Assembly (NCBI RefSeq): GCF_023072615.1
Contig: NZ_JAKNRW010000004.1
Location: forward strand, 186,001-250,000
Reading direction: 5' to 3'
Origin: Pseudomonas violetae
Lineage (GTDB): Bacteria; Pseudomonadota; Gammaproteobacteria; Pseudomonadales; Pseudomonadaceae
Length of the DNA: 64,000 nucleotides
Shown: positions 35,506-45,076 of the stretch, one piece after another
How positions within the stretch are numbered: the stretch's first letter is position 1
Layout: each line of letters starts with the position of its first letter
Made by a program: the position numbers and the translations under genes
Notes under the pieces: model-generated
Database searches by the model: none
What the model was told of the DNA's origin: nothing
The model's input: the letters and a program-made list of their open reading frames with translations, nothing else

Positions 35506-35537
35506 TGTAGGAGCTGTCGAGTGAAGCGAGGCTCCTA
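35506..35537. repeat. Single REP-like hairpin between pstS and pstC
   Basis: TGTAGGAGC and GCTCCTACA form an inverted pair around a short loop, directly after the pstS hairpin. Confidence 0.6.
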
Positions 35538-35600
35538 CACCCCCCAAATTCTCGCTCCGCTGCCAGTCTCCATAGGCGGCGGATTTGTTGCGTCACTGCA

Positions 35601-35618
35601 CTGTCATCTTTCTGTCAT
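35601..35618 (+). promoter_or_regulatory. Near-perfect Pho box before pstC
   Basis: CTGTCAT-CTTT-CTGTCAT has two exact PhoB half-sites 11 bases apart. TAGGGT at 35629 would be the -10, which would place the transcript start at or next to the pstC ATG at 35641. Confidence 0.88.
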
Positions 35619-35640
35619 ACAGGATCGCTAGGGTGTGCGA

Positions 35641-37923
35641 ATGAATGATCTGGCCAATTCCACAATGACTACAAATCCCCCCAAGCGAATTGATTTCAAT
35701 ACGCCTGAGTTGCAACGCAAGCGCCGTATGCGCGCGCTCAAAGACCGCCTGACGCGTTGGTACGTCCTCATTGGCGGCCTTGCCGTGCTCGGGGCGATCA
35801 CGCTGATTTTCTTCTTCCTGGGCTACGTTGTCGCGCCGCTGTTCCAAGGTGCCGACTTGACGGCCAAGGACTCGATCACGCCCGCCTGGATACAGGACGC
35901 CGGCAAGCCGCTGATGATCTCCCTGGAAGAACAGAACCAGGTGGCCATGCGGGTTTCCGACAAGGGTCAGGCGCTGTTTTTCGACATTGACAGTGGCGCC
36001 GAGCTGCGGCGCGTCGATCTGCCAGTTCCGGCTGGTAGCCAGGTGACTTCCATCGGCGAAGACCAGCCGGGTTCCCCATTGGTCGCGGTAGGCTTTTCCA
36101 ATGGCCAGGCCCTGGTATTCCGCCACACTTACAAAGTGACCTATCCCGACGGCAAGAAAACTATCTCGCCGGCCATTGAATACCCGTATGGCGAGACCCC
36201 GATCGCGCTGAACGAAGCGGGCGGGGCTCTGGAGCATGTCAGCCTCAACGCAACGGATTCGACTCTCATGCTGGTGGGCTCCACCGGCTCGCAGCTCAAC
36301 GTGTTGTCGCTGACCAGCGAAGAAAACATGATGACCGGCGAAATTACCAAAGAGCAGAAGCGTATCGATCTGCCACAGATGACCGAGTCGGTGAAAAACA
36401 TCTTCGTCGACCCGCGTCAGCAGTGGCTGTACGTGATCAACGGGCGTGCCCAGGCCGACGTTTTCAGCCTGCGCGACAAGAGCCTCAACGGTCGTTACAA
36501 GCTACTTGAAGATGGCGAAGCGCAGATTACCGCCAGCACTCAGTTGGTGGGCGGCATCTCGCTGATCCTTGGCGATTCCAAGGGCGGCCTGGCCCAGTGG
36601 TTCATGGCTCGCGACCCGGATGGCGAGCAGCGTCTGAAGCAGATTCGCACCTTCCAGATGGGCACCGCTCCAATCGTTGAGATCACTGCCGAAGAACGTC
36701 GCAAAGGCTTCATCGCCCTGGATGCGTCTGGCAAACTCGGTGTGTTCCACAGCACCGCGCACCGCACCCTGCTGGTGGACCAGGTTGTCGATGGCCAGGG
36801 CATTTTTGGGCTGTCACCGCGGGCCAACCGGGTGATCGTCGAGGTGGACGGCAAGATTCAACCGCTGCTGCTCGATAACCCGCACCCGGAAGTTTCCTGG
36901 AGCGCGCTGTGGAGCAAGGTCTGGTACGAAAACTACGACGAGCCTAAATACGTCTGGCAATCGACCGCCGCCAACACCGATTTCGAACCCAAGCTGAGCC
37001 TGTCCCCACTGACGTTCGGTACCCTGAAAGCGGCGTTCTACGCCATGCTGCTGGCCGCGCCATTGGCTATTGCGGCCGCGATCTACACCGCCTACTTCAT
37101 GGCGCCGACCCTGCGCCGCAAGGTCAAGCCGGTGATCGAGCTGATGGAAGCAATGCCGACGGTGATCCTCGGCTTCTTCGCCGGCCTGTTCCTCGCTCCC
37201 TACGTGGAAGGACACTTGCCAGGCATTTTCAGTCTGTTGATGCTGCTGCCCATCGGCATTCTGGTAGCAGGCTTCGTCTTCAGTCGCCTGCCTGAATCCG
37301 TACGCCTGAAAGTGCCGGATGGCTGGGAGAGCGCGATTCTGATTCCGGTGATCCTGTTCGTGGGCTGGCTGTCGTTGTACATGAGCCCGTACATGGAAAA
37401 CTGGTTCTTCGGCGGCGACATGCGCATGTGGATCTCCCACGACTTGGGTATTACCTACGACCAGCGCAACGCCCTGGTGGTTGGCTTGGCCATGGGGTTT
37501 GCGGTCATCCCGAACATCTATTCCATCGCCGAAGACGCCGTATTCAGCGTACCTCGTGGTCTGACCCTGGGGTCCCTGGCTCTTGGCGCCACGCCTTGGC
37601 AGACCATGACTCGCGTGGTGATCCTGACCGCCAGCCCGGGAATTTTCTCGGCGCTGATGATCGGCATGGGGCGTGCGGTCGGTGAAACGATGATCGTGCT
37701 GATGGCCACCGGTAACACCCCGGTCATGGAATTGAACCTGTTCGAAGGCCTGCGCACACTGGCCGCCAACGTCGCGGTGGAAATGCCCGAATCGGAAGTT
37801 GGCGGCAGCCACTACCGCGTGCTGTTCCTCTCGGCCTTGGTGCTGCTGTTGTTCACCTTCGTCATGAACACCCTCGCGGAACTGATTCGTCAGCGTCTGC
37901 GCAAGAAATACTCGTCGCTTTAA
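35641..37923 (+). CDS. pstC: Phosphate ABC transporter permease PstC with large periplasmic domain
   Basis: At 760 residues it is far longer than E. coli PstC (about 320). A first membrane helix (about 43-66) is followed by roughly 360 residues of repeated beta-strand pattern (for example LVAVGFSNGQALVFRH, LLVDQVVDGQGIFGL) that looks like a beta-propeller facing the periplasm. The ABC permease part is C-terminal (about 455-755), with the EAA-type loop TLGSLALGATPWQTM. The ATG is used because the Pho box sits just before it; a downstream ATG at 35665 (MTTNPPKR) is a possible alternative. pstA follows 15 bases later. Confidence 0.93.
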   Translation: MNDLANSTMTTNPPKRIDFNTPELQRKRRMRALKDRLTRWYVLIGGLAVLGAITLIFFFLGYVVAPLFQGADLTAKDSITPAWIQDAGKPLMISLEEQNQVAMRVSDKGQALFFDIDSGAELRRVDLPVPAGSQVTSIGEDQPGSPLVAVGFSNGQALVFRHTYKVTYPDGKKTISPAIEYPYGETPIALNEAGGALEHVSLNATDSTLMLVGSTGSQLNVLSLTSEENMMTGEITKEQKRIDLPQMTESVKNIFVDPRQQWLYVINGRAQADVFSLRDKSLNGRYKLLEDGEAQITASTQLVGGISLILGDSKGGLAQWFMARDPDGEQRLKQIRTFQMGTAPIVEITAEERRKGFIALDASGKLGVFHSTAHRTLLVDQVVDGQGIFGLSPRANRVIVEVDGKIQPLLLDNPHPEVSWSALWSKVWYENYDEPKYVWQSTAANTDFEPKLSLSPLTFGTLKAAFYAMLLAAPLAIAAAIYTAYFMAPTLRRKVKPVIELMEAMPTVILGFFAGLFLAPYVEGHLPGIFSLLMLLPIGILVAGFVFSRLPESVRLKVPDGWESAILIPVILFVGWLSLYMSPYMENWFFGGDMRMWISHDLGITYDQRNALVVGLAMGFAVIPNIYSIAEDAVFSVPRGLTLGSLALGATPWQTMTRVVILTASPGIFSALMIGMGRAVGETMIVLMATGNTPVMELNLFEGLRTLAANVAVEMPESEVGGSHYRVLFLSALVLLLFTFVMNTLAELIRQRLRKKYSSL

Positions 37924-37938
37924 GAAAGGTAGAAGTCT

Positions 37939-39609
37939 GTGAAACAGAACTCCCTGAATGGATGGTTCAAGAGCGGCGCCCCAGGCGTCTGGATCAGCGG
38001 TGGCGCGGTGTCCATCGCGGTCATCATGACGATCGGCTTGCTTGCTGTGATTGCTGTGCGCGGTCTTGGCCACTTCTGGCCGGCGGACCTGATCCACGCC
38101 AGCTACGACGTGCCTGGCCAGGCCAATCACCTGGTCGTCGGCGAAGTGGTGCAAAAAGAAGAAGTGCCCCGTGAGCGCCTGAAGAGCGCTGGCCTGCCAG
38201 TGCCCGATCAGGGTCCGGAGTTCATGACTCGGGAGCTGATCAAGGTCGGCAACCGAGACTTGAACGGCAATGACTTCATCTGGATCGTTGGCGAGTGGCT
38301 GACTAACCAGAAGACGCCGCCGGAGCTGATGGCGATCGAACGCCGCGAGTGGGGCAACTTCTACGGCTACCTGGTCAACGTCAAGCAGGATGGCAAAGTC
38401 ATCGCCGAAGGCGAGGCGGCATGGCCTGAGTTGCAGGCACGAGTCGACCGAGTCAACAAGCTGGCGGCCGAGCTCAAGACTCTGGAGAAGTCCGACATCG
38501 GCGCGATCAACGCCGGGCTGGAACGCATCCGCCTGCACAGCCGTAAACTGGAACTGGACGGCAAGCTGGACGCTACCGCGCAAGCGGACATGGAGTCTGA
38601 GCGCGCCGAACTCAACGCCCGCTACCAGGGCATTGAGGCGCGTCTGGCCGAACTGCATGCCCAGTTCAATCGCGACAGCCTGACGGCCCGCGATGCGAAC
38701 GGCAAAGAGATCGAAATCGGTATTGGCAAAGTGGTTCGTGCCTATCAGCCGAACGCCATGGGCACCATGACCAAGATCGGCTTTTACTTCAGCAAGGTCT
38801 GGGAATTCCTGAGCGACGACCCGCGTGAAGCGAACACCGAAGGCGGGATCTTCCCGGCGATTTTCGGCACCGTGATGATGACGTTGATCATGGCGATGAT
38901 CGTGACTCCGTTTGGCGTACTGGCCGCAGTGTACCTGCGTGAATATGCCAAGCAGAACACCATGACTCGCCTGATCCGCATCGCCGTGAATAACCTGGCA
39001 GGTGTCCCGGCCATCGTTTACGGCGTGTTCGGCCTGGGCTTCTTTGTTTATGTACTGGGTGGCTCGGTTGACCGGTTGTTCTTCCCTGAGGCCCTGCCGG
39101 CGCCGACCTTTGGTACTCCGGGGTTGCTCTGGGCGTCCCTGACCCTGGCGCTGTTGGCGGTGCCGGTGGTGATTGTGGCCACTGAAGAAGGCCTGGCGCG
39201 GATTCCTCGCACCGTGCGCGAAGGATCGTTGGCCCTCGGCGCGACCAAGGCGGAAACGCTGTGGAAGATCGTACTGCCAATGGCCAGCCCGGCGATGATG
39301 ACCGGCATGATCCTCGCCGTGGCCCGTGCCGCTGGTGAAGTGGCGCCGCTGATGCTGGTGGGTGTGGTGAAACTGGCACCTTCGCTGCCGCTGGACGGAA
39401 ACTACCCCTACCTTCACCTTGATCAGAAAATCATGCACTTGGGCTTCCATATCTACGACGTCGGCTTCCAGAGCCCGAACGTCGAAGCCGCACGCCCATT
39501 GGTCTACGCCACGGCGTTGCTGCTGGTGCTGGTGATCGCGACCTTGAACCTGTCGGCCGTCTATATCCGTAACCACCTGCGCGAAAAATACAAAGCTTTA
39601 GACAGTTAA
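37939..39609 (+). CDS. pstA: Phosphate ABC transporter permease PstA with coiled-coil insertion
   Basis: The 556-residue protein starts at GTG after AAGAAAGG. It is almost twice the length of E. coli PstA. After helix 1 (about 18-42) come roughly 230 periplasmic residues, including a charged heptad-like coiled coil (about 155-245; KLAAELKTLEKSD, ERAELNARYQGIEARL). The permease core (about 300-545) keeps the ABC EAA loop TVREGSLALGATKAETLWKI. With PstC it forms the phosphate channel. The extensions of both permeases suggest that they interact in the periplasm. Confidence 0.94.
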   Translation: MKQNSLNGWFKSGAPGVWISGGAVSIAVIMTIGLLAVIAVRGLGHFWPADLIHASYDVPGQANHLVVGEVVQKEEVPRERLKSAGLPVPDQGPEFMTRELIKVGNRDLNGNDFIWIVGEWLTNQKTPPELMAIERREWGNFYGYLVNVKQDGKVIAEGEAAWPELQARVDRVNKLAAELKTLEKSDIGAINAGLERIRLHSRKLELDGKLDATAQADMESERAELNARYQGIEARLAELHAQFNRDSLTARDANGKEIEIGIGKVVRAYQPNAMGTMTKIGFYFSKVWEFLSDDPREANTEGGIFPAIFGTVMMTLIMAMIVTPFGVLAAVYLREYAKQNTMTRLIRIAVNNLAGVPAIVYGVFGLGFFVYVLGGSVDRLFFPEALPAPTFGTPGLLWASLTLALLAVPVVIVATEEGLARIPRTVREGSLALGATKAETLWKIVLPMASPAMMTGMILAVARAAGEVAPLMLVGVVKLAPSLPLDGNYPYLHLDQKIMHLGFHIYDVGFQSPNVEAARPLVYATALLLVLVIATLNLSAVYIRNHLREKYKALDS

Positions 39610-39616
39610 GACCAAC

Positions 39617-39707
39617 CCTGTGGGAGCTGGCTTGCCAGCGATGGCATTACCGATGTGTAACTGATACACCGCATCGCCTGCATCGCTGGCAAGCCAGCTC
39701 CCACAAG
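39617..39707. repeat. REP pair
   Basis: CTGTGGGAGCTGGCTTGCCAG and the inverted CTGGCAAGCCAGCTCCCACA lie between pstA and pstB, inside the presumed operon. Confidence 0.82.
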
Positions 39708-39793
39708 GATCGGCACAAGCCACAGAACTTCAGTAACCCATTGGCAAGGCCAGTGGTTCAACGAACCGAATTTGTTAGCACAGGGAGCCTCCC

Positions 39794-40627
39794 ATGCAGC
39801 ACGAACCACATACCCACGGCATCAACATGTCGGCCTTGGGTCGCGACAAACAGAGTCTGACCCTCGAGCATGAAACCGTGGCCATCGAAGTGCCCGGCCT
39901 GAGCCTGTTCTACGGTGACAAGCAGGCGCTGTACGACGTCAGCATGAACATCCCGAAACAGCGTGTTACCGCCTTTATCGGCCCGTCCGGCTGCGGCAAA
40001 TCCACGCTGCTGCGCACCTTCAATCGCATGAACGACCTGGTCGACGGTTGTCGTGTGGAAGGCGCCATCAACCTGTACGGCAACAACATCTACCGAAAAG
40101 GCGAAGACGTTGCAGAGCTGCGTCGGCGCGTTGGCATGGTGTTCCAGAAGCCGAACCCGTTCCCGAAGACCATCTACGAAAACGTGGTCTATGGCTTGCG
40201 CATCCAGGGCATCAACAAGAAGCGCGTACTCGATGAAGCCGTGGAGTGGGCGCTCAAAGGTGCGGCCTTGTGGGACGAGGTAAAAGACCGTCTGCACGAG
40301 TCGGCACTGGGTCTTTCCGGCGGTCAACAGCAGCGTCTGGTGATCGCCCGTACCATCGCCGTGGAACCGGAAGTGCTGCTGCTCGATGAGCCGTGCTCGG
40401 CCCTAGACCCAATCTCCACGCTGAAGGTCGAAGAGCTGATCTACGAATTGAAATCGAAGTTCACGATTGTCATCGTGACCCACAACATGCAACAGGCCGC
40501 TCGGGTGTCCGACTACACGGCGTTCATGTACATGGGCAAACTGGTGGAATTCGGCGACACCGATACCCTGTTCACCAATCCGGCGAAGAAACAGACCGAA
40601 GATTACATTACCGGGCGGTACGGTTAG
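39794..40627 (+). CDS. pstB: Phosphate ABC transporter ATP-binding protein
   Basis: The 277-residue ATPase has Walker A (GPSGCGKST), the ABC signature (LSGGQQQR), Walker B ([13 protein letters not shown]) and the switch histidine (VTHNM). It powers phosphate import through PstCA. A 20-residue N-terminal extension precedes the ABC domain. The ATG follows GGGAG. A REP pair separates it from pstA by 184 bases, which may make its level partly independent. Confidence 0.97.
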   Translation: MQHEPHTHGINMSALGRDKQSLTLEHETVAIEVPGLSLFYGDKQALYDVSMNIPKQRVTAFIGPSGCGKSTLLRTFNRMNDLVDGCRVEGAINLYGNNIYRKGEDVAELRRRVGMVFQKPNPFPKTIYENVVYGLRIQGINKKRVLDEAVEWALKGAALWDEVKDRLHESALGLSGGQQQRLVIARTIAVEPEVLLLDEPCSALDPISTLKVEELIYELKSKFTIVIVTHNMQQAARVSDYTAFMYMGKLVEFGDTDTLFTNPAKKQTEDYITGRYG

Positions 40628-40629
40628 TA

Positions 40630-40730
40630 GCAGTTGCGAGCCGCACGCTTCAAGCGGCAAGTAAGAGCGGTTCGAGTACGACACAATCCAGCTTGCAACT
40701 TGTAGCTTGCAGCTCACAGCTTATGCGGAG
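40630..40730. repeat. AGCTTGCA/CAAGC-rich repeat between pstB and phoU
   Basis: The gap holds GCACGCTTCAAGCGGCAAG and later AGCTTGCAACTTGTAGCTTGC, short imperfect direct and inverted copies of a CAAGCT/AGCTTG unit. A similar stretch occurs at 46538-46625. Confidence 0.6.
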
Positions 40731-40738
40731 CAGACACA

Positions 40739-41500
40739 ATGATTTCTAAGGAAGGCCTTACCCACCACATTTCCGCGCAGTTCAACGCCGAGCTCGAGGA
40801 AGTGCGCAGCCACCTCCTGGCCATGGGCGGACTGGTGGAGAAACAGGTAAACGACGCGGTTACCGCGCTGATCGAAGCGGATTCCGGCCTGGCCCAGCAG
40901 GTTCGCGAGATCGATGACCAGATCAACCAGATGGAACGCAACATCGACGAAGAGTGCCTGCGCATTCTGGCTCGTCGTCAGCCTGCGGCGTCCGACCTGC
41001 GTTTGATCATCAGCATCTCCAAGTCGGTGATCGACCTGGAGCGGATCGGTGACGAAGCGACCAAGATCGCCCGCCGGGCCATACAATTGTGTGAGGAAGG
41101 TGAAGCGCCGCGCGGTTATGTCGAAGTGCGTCACATTGGCGACCAAGTGCGCAACATGGTTCGCGACGCCCTGGACGCCTTTGCTCGCTTCGACGCCGAC
41201 CTGGCGTTGTCGGTGGCCCAGTACGACAAGATCATCGACCGTGAATACAAGACTGCCCTGCGTGAACTGGCGACCTACATGATGGAAGACCCGCGTTCTA
41301 TCACGCGTGTCTTGAGCATCATTTGGGTGCTGCGGTCCCTGGAGCGGATTGGCGATCACGCGCGCAATATTTCCGAACTGGTGATCTACCTGGTGCGCGG
41401 CACCGACGTGCGTCACATGGGTTTGAAGCGCATGAAAGAAGAAGTTGAAGGCACAAGTAGCGAAACCGCTAATGTTCCGGGTGTAACTGACGATAAGTAA
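40739..41500 (+). CDS. phoU: Phosphate signalling regulator PhoU
   Basis: The 253-residue all-helical protein carries two PhoU repeats with the metal-binding E/D-x-x-x-D motifs (DLERIGDEATKIARRA and SLERIGDHARNISELV). PhoU links the PstSCAB transporter to PhoR and keeps the Pho regulon off when phosphate is plentiful. It ends the pst cluster and is followed by a strong terminator. The ATG follows a GGAGCAGACACA leader. Confidence 0.97.
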   Translation: MISKEGLTHHISAQFNAELEEVRSHLLAMGGLVEKQVNDAVTALIEADSGLAQQVREIDDQINQMERNIDEECLRILARRQPAASDLRLIISISKSVIDLERIGDEATKIARRAIQLCEEGEAPRGYVEVRHIGDQVRNMVRDALDAFARFDADLALSVAQYDKIIDREYKTALRELATYMMEDPRSITRVLSIIWVLRSLERIGDHARNISELVIYLVRGTDVRHMGLKRMKEEVEGTSSETANVPGVTDDK

Positions 41501-41514
41501 GTTTGCCCAAGAGA

Positions 41515-41544
41515 AACGCCCGGCCTTTTGGTCGGGCGTTTTTG
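41515..41544 (+). terminator. Intrinsic terminator of the pst-phoU operon
   Basis: AACGCCCGGCC-TTTT-GGTCGGGCGTT is followed by a run of T, 15 bases after the phoU stop. Confidence 0.92.
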
Positions 41545-41665
41545 TTTGTGGTGTACGAATTCGAAGCAGCACCCGTGAACGAAAAGTCCCGGCGTGACTG
41601 AGGGTTTATGGCAGTGTGCTATCAGCAGAGCGCTATGCTTGCCGGGTTTTTGGAAGGGGTGATGG

Positions 41666-42571
41666 ATGAGTAAGGTCAGTGTATTGGTCGTGGACGATGC
41701 GTCATTCATTCGTGACCTGGTGAAGAAATGCCTGCGCAACTACTTTCCGGGTATCCGGATCGAGGACGCAGTCAACGGCAAGAAGGCTCAGGTCTTGCTG
41801 GCCAGGGAAACGTTCGACCTGGTCCTGTGTGACTGGGAGATGCCGGAAATGTCCGGCCTGGAGCTGCTGACCTGGTGCCGCGAGCAGGACCGACTCAAAA
41901 CCATGCCGTTCGTGATGGTGACCAGCCGTGGCGACAAAGAGAACGTCGTCCAGGCGATCCAGGCGGGTGTTTCCGGCTATGTCAGCAAGCCCTTCAACAA
42001 CGAGCAGTTACTAACCAAGGTCAAGCAGGCCCTGAACAAGATCGGCAAGCTCGACGCATTGTTGAACAGCGCGCCGGCCAAAATGACCTCAGCATTCGGC
42101 AACGACTCCCTCAACGCCTTGACCGGCGGCCAGGCGACAGTCGTAACTGCGCCTGCGGCCCCCGCGCCATCACGTGGCCTGCTCAATAATCCGCCGCCAA
42201 GGGCCGTTGCGGCAGCGTCTGCTTCTGCTTCTGCAGGTCGTGGCCAAGGGCAGTTGCGCCTGTCGAGCGGTAACCAGCAATGCGTGATCAAGGCTTTGAG
42301 CCTCAAGGAAGCCTTGTTGGTGGTGAAGCGTACTGACACGTTGCCGCAGGTGCTCGATAGCGCCGTGCTCGACCTGGAGCAGGGCGACAACGCCGAGATC
42401 GCCCGTCTCAACGGCTACCTGCATGCCATCGTCGCCTACGAACCCAAGCCTGATAGCGAGTGGTTGCAGCTGACCTTCCGTTTCGTTGATCAGGACGCTC
42501 AGAAGCTCGATTACATATCGCGGTTAATAGCACGTGGTACGGTACAGAAGCATTTTGTGCCAGGTGCTTAA
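41666..42571 (+). CDS. Response regulator with PilZ-like C-terminal domain
   Basis: The 301-residue protein opens with a receiver domain (residues 1-125; VVDDASFIRD, phospho-accepting D56 in LVLCDWEMPEMSG, and K in YVSKPF). A flexible Ala/Pro/Ser linker (about 150-190) leads to a C-terminal domain (about 195-300) whose end, LQLTFRFVDQDAQKLDYISRLI, resembles PilZ domains. It corresponds to PA5364, also next to phoU. It may couple phosphorylation to c-di-GMP or flagellar/pilus output; the kinase is not evident. The PilZ call is moderate, since the RxxxR motif is not clear. Confidence 0.85.
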   Translation: MSKVSVLVVDDASFIRDLVKKCLRNYFPGIRIEDAVNGKKAQVLLARETFDLVLCDWEMPEMSGLELLTWCREQDRLKTMPFVMVTSRGDKENVVQAIQAGVSGYVSKPFNNEQLLTKVKQALNKIGKLDALLNSAPAKMTSAFGNDSLNALTGGQATVVTAPAAPAPSRGLLNNPPPRAVAAASASASAGRGQGQLRLSSGNQQCVIKALSLKEALLVVKRTDTLPQVLDSAVLDLEQGDNAEIARLNGYLHAIVAYEPKPDSEWLQLTFRFVDQDAQKLDYISRLIARGTVQKHFVPGA

Positions 42572-42591
42572 ATCCTTGATGAACTGAAAGC

Positions 42592-42618
42592 CGCCATCGC
42601 GAGCAGGCTCGCGATGGC
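42592..42618. repeat. Compact REP hairpin
   Basis: GCCATCGCGAGC-AGGCTCGCGATGGC is a near-perfect palindrome between the response regulator and peptidase genes. Confidence 0.75.
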
Positions 42619-42736
42619 GTCATCAGATTCACCACGCATCCATTGATCCGCCGGTTTTGAAACATCTGCGACCTACCCAGGTCCATTGCAGCTGCTAGGC
42701 TCCCTCCCAGGCCTTCCCTCGACAGAACCTTTGCCC

Positions 42737-43633
42737 ATGCTCGCGCGCCTGCTGTTTTTCTGTGGTCTTTTCCTGGCCTCCACCTCGGTCGTGGCCATGA
42801 CTATCTACAAGTCCAAGGACGCCAATGGCGTGGTCTCCTACAGCGACCACCCCTCAAAAGGGGCCAAGGTGTTTGTTTTTCGTGATCGCATGGTCGAGCG
42901 CCTTGAAGGCCAGGTGTACCTCGACATCAAGAAGCAGCAGGGTGCAGACAGCGTATTTGTGCGAAATGACTTGTACGCACCGGTGGAGATCGAATTGAGC
43001 TTCGCCGGCCTGAAGAACGTCAGCGGTGCGCCGAGCCGACCGATTCGCCGTGTACTGCCTGCACGCAGCAACCTGCGCCTGGCGCTGCTCACGACCACCC
43101 GGGCAGGAAAGCCGCTGGTGTATACCCCGGCGTTCAAATACTCCTTGGGCGACCCTGCAGGCGCTGCCATGGCTTATCGTTACCCATTGCCCTGGCGGGG
43201 CGGGCCATTTCGTCTGAGCCAGGGTGCGAATGGCCAATACAGCCACTTCGGCGCCAAAAGCCGCTATGCCATGGACATTGCCATGCCTGAGGGCACGCCG
43301 ATCATTGCGGCCAGGGGTGGGATGGTGGTGAATACCGAGAATAACCAGACCGGCCGCGGTACTGATCCATCAGGCAACTTCGTGCGGGTGCTGCACGACG
43401 ACGGGACCATGGGTGTATACCTGCACCTGATGCAAGGTTCGGTCAGCGTTCGGGAAGGTCAGCGGGTCGGCGTGGGCACTGCGTTGGCGCTGTCGGGCAA
43501 TACCGGCAACAGCAGTGGGCCGCATTTGCACTTTGTGGTGCAGCGCAATACCGGAATGGGGTTGGTGTCGATACCGTACCAGTTCAATCAACCGGTAGGC
43601 GCGTTGCCCAACTTTGCGTTGGGTAAACAGTGA
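42737..43633 (+). CDS. M23 family metallopeptidase with signal peptide
   Basis: The 298-residue protein is started at MLARLLFFCGLFLASTSVVA, a clear signal peptide; the earlier in-frame start would add 17 non-signal residues. Residues about 22-60 form a DUF4124-like segment (YKSKDANGVVSYSDHPSKGAK). The C-terminal M23 (LytM) domain has the zinc motif H...D in YSHFGAKSRYAMDIA and the HLHF motif, so it should be an active peptidoglycan endopeptidase in the periplasm. It matches PA5363 in context. No partner gene is obvious. Confidence 0.9.
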   Translation: MLARLLFFCGLFLASTSVVAMTIYKSKDANGVVSYSDHPSKGAKVFVFRDRMVERLEGQVYLDIKKQQGADSVFVRNDLYAPVEIELSFAGLKNVSGAPSRPIRRVLPARSNLRLALLTTTRAGKPLVYTPAFKYSLGDPAGAAMAYRYPLPWRGGPFRLSQGANGQYSHFGAKSRYAMDIAMPEGTPIIAARGGMVVNTENNQTGRGTDPSGNFVRVLHDDGTMGVYLHLMQGSVSVREGQRVGVGTALALSGNTGNSSGPHLHFVVQRNTGMGLVSIPYQFNQPVGALPNFALGKQ

Positions 43634-43645
43634 GGCTCTGAAAGC

Positions 43646-43722
43646 AAAAGATCGCAGGCTGCGGCAGCTCCTACAGGAAATTGCGATCCTTTGTAGGAGC
43701 TGCCGAAGGCTGCGATCTTTTG
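43646..43722. repeat. Inverted repeat, second Pseudomonas REP type
   Basis: AAAAGATCGCAGGCTGCGGC, then CAGCTCCTACA, is mirrored by TGTAGGAGCTGCCGAAGGC and TGCGATCTTTT. It lies between the convergent peptidase and CNNM-type genes; one arm recurs at 55836-55866. Confidence 0.78.
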
Positions 43723-43735
43723 GGGTCAATGCAAA

Positions 43736-45076
43736 TTAATCGAGCATCAACACCTTGGCCAAGACAATCTTCGGCCCTTTCATCTTCTTGATGATGATCC
43801 GCAGGCCTTCGACTTCCAGGACTTCTTCCTCCTCCGGCACCCGTTTCAGACTGTCATACACCAGCCCGGCTAGAGTTTCGGCTTCAACGTGGTCCAGGTC
43901 GATGCCTAGCAGTCGTTCCACCTTGAACAGCGGTGTATCGCCGCGCACCAGCAGTTTGCCCGGTTGATACGCGAGGATGCCGCGTTCAGCCTTGCGGTGT
44001 TCGTCCTGGATATCACCCACCAGCACTTCCAGCACATCTTCCATGGTCAGGTAGCCGATGATGTTGCCGTCAGCCTCCTCAACCAGGGCGAAGTGCGAGC
44101 CGCCTTTACGGAACTGCTCCAGCAACTGCGACAGCGGCATGTGGCGCGATACGCGTTCCAGCGGGCGGGTCAGCTCGGCGAGGTTGAACGACTCGGGTAT
44201 GTGGTCCAGTGCCGCCAGTTCCAGCAGCAGGTCCTTGATGTGCAGCAGGCCGACGAACTCCTGGCTGTCACTGTCGTACACCGGATAACGGCTGAACTTG
44301 TGGCGACGGAACATCGCCAGGATTTCCTTGAGTGGCGCATTGAACTCCAGCGTCACCAGGTCTTCCCGGGAGTTGGCCCAGTCGACCACTTCCAGCTCGC
44401 CCATTTCCACCGCCGAAGCCAGCACGCGCATGCCCTGGTCGCTCGGGTCCTGGCCGCGGCTGGAGTGGAGGATCAGCTTCAGTTCTTCACGGCTGTAATG
44501 GTGCTCGTGATGAGGGCCGGGCTCACCCTGGCCGGCGATGCGCAGGATGGTGTTGGCGCTGGCGTTCAGCAGGTAGATGGCCGGGTACATGGCCCAATAG
44601 AACAGGTACAGCGGCACCGCGGTCCACAGCGACAACAACTCGGGTTTGCGGATGGCCCAGGATTTCGGCGCCAGTTCACCGACCACGATGTGCAGGTAGG
44701 AGATGATGAAGAACGCGGTGAAGAACGACACGCCCTTGACCACTTCGGCGGACTCCACGCCTACAGCGCTAAGGACTGGCTCGAGGATATGCGCGAACGC
44801 CGGCTCACCGACCCAGCCGAGGCCGAGGGAGGCCAGGGTGATACCCAATTGGCAGGCCGATAGGTACGCGTCGAGCTGATTGTGAACGGTGCGCAGGATA
44901 TGTCCGCGCCAGCCGTTCTTTTCTGCAATGGCTTCGACCCGGGTCGAGCGTAATTTGACCATGGCGAACTCCGCAGCAACGAAAAAGCCGTTGAGCAAAA
45001 CCAGGATCAGAGCAAAAAGAATCATGCCGAAATCGGCGAAGAGTGTCGCGAGGGTCAAGCCAGGGGATGGGTCCAT
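43736..45076 (-). CDS. HlyC/CorC (CNNM) family membrane protein with CBS domains
   Basis: The 446-residue protein has an N-terminal DUF21 membrane domain (about 10-200; four helices, with NGFFVAAEFAMVKLRSTRVE), a pair of CBS domains (about 215-340; RYPVYDSDSQEFVGLLHIKD and GNIIGYLTMEDVLEVLVGDI) and a CorC_HlyC domain at the C-terminus. This family is linked to divalent cation (Mg2+ or Co2+) export and tolerance. The start is the ATG at MDPSPGLTL, although its ribosome site is poor and an upstream start at MSFLS (45118) is possible. It lies between an M23 peptidase gene and phoR. Confidence 0.9.
   Translation of the reverse strand: MDPSPGLTLATLFADFGMILFALILVLLNGFFVAAEFAMVKLRSTRVEAIAEKNGWRGHILRTVHNQLDAYLSACQLGITLASLGLGWVGEPAFAHILEPVLSAVGVESAEVVKGVSFFTAFFIISYLHIVVGELAPKSWAIRKPELLSLWTAVPLYLFYWAMYPAIYLLNASANTILRIAGQGEPGPHHEHHYSREELKLILHSSRGQDPSDQGMRVLASAVEMGELEVVDWANSREDLVTLEFNAPLKEILAMFRRHKFSRYPVYDSDSQEFVGLLHIKDLLLELAALDHIPESFNLAELTRPLERVSRHMPLSQLLEQFRKGGSHFALVEEADGNIIGYLTMEDVLEVLVGDIQDEHRKAERGILAYQPGKLLVRGDTPLFKVERLLGIDLDHVEAETLAGLVYDSLKRVPEEEEVLEVEGLRIIIKKMKGPKIVLAKVLMLD

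Noticed and set aside
36814..39576. 920-codon minus-strand open frame across pstC and pstA
   Set aside because: Antisense shadow of high-GC coding sequence; no ribosome site or family similarity.
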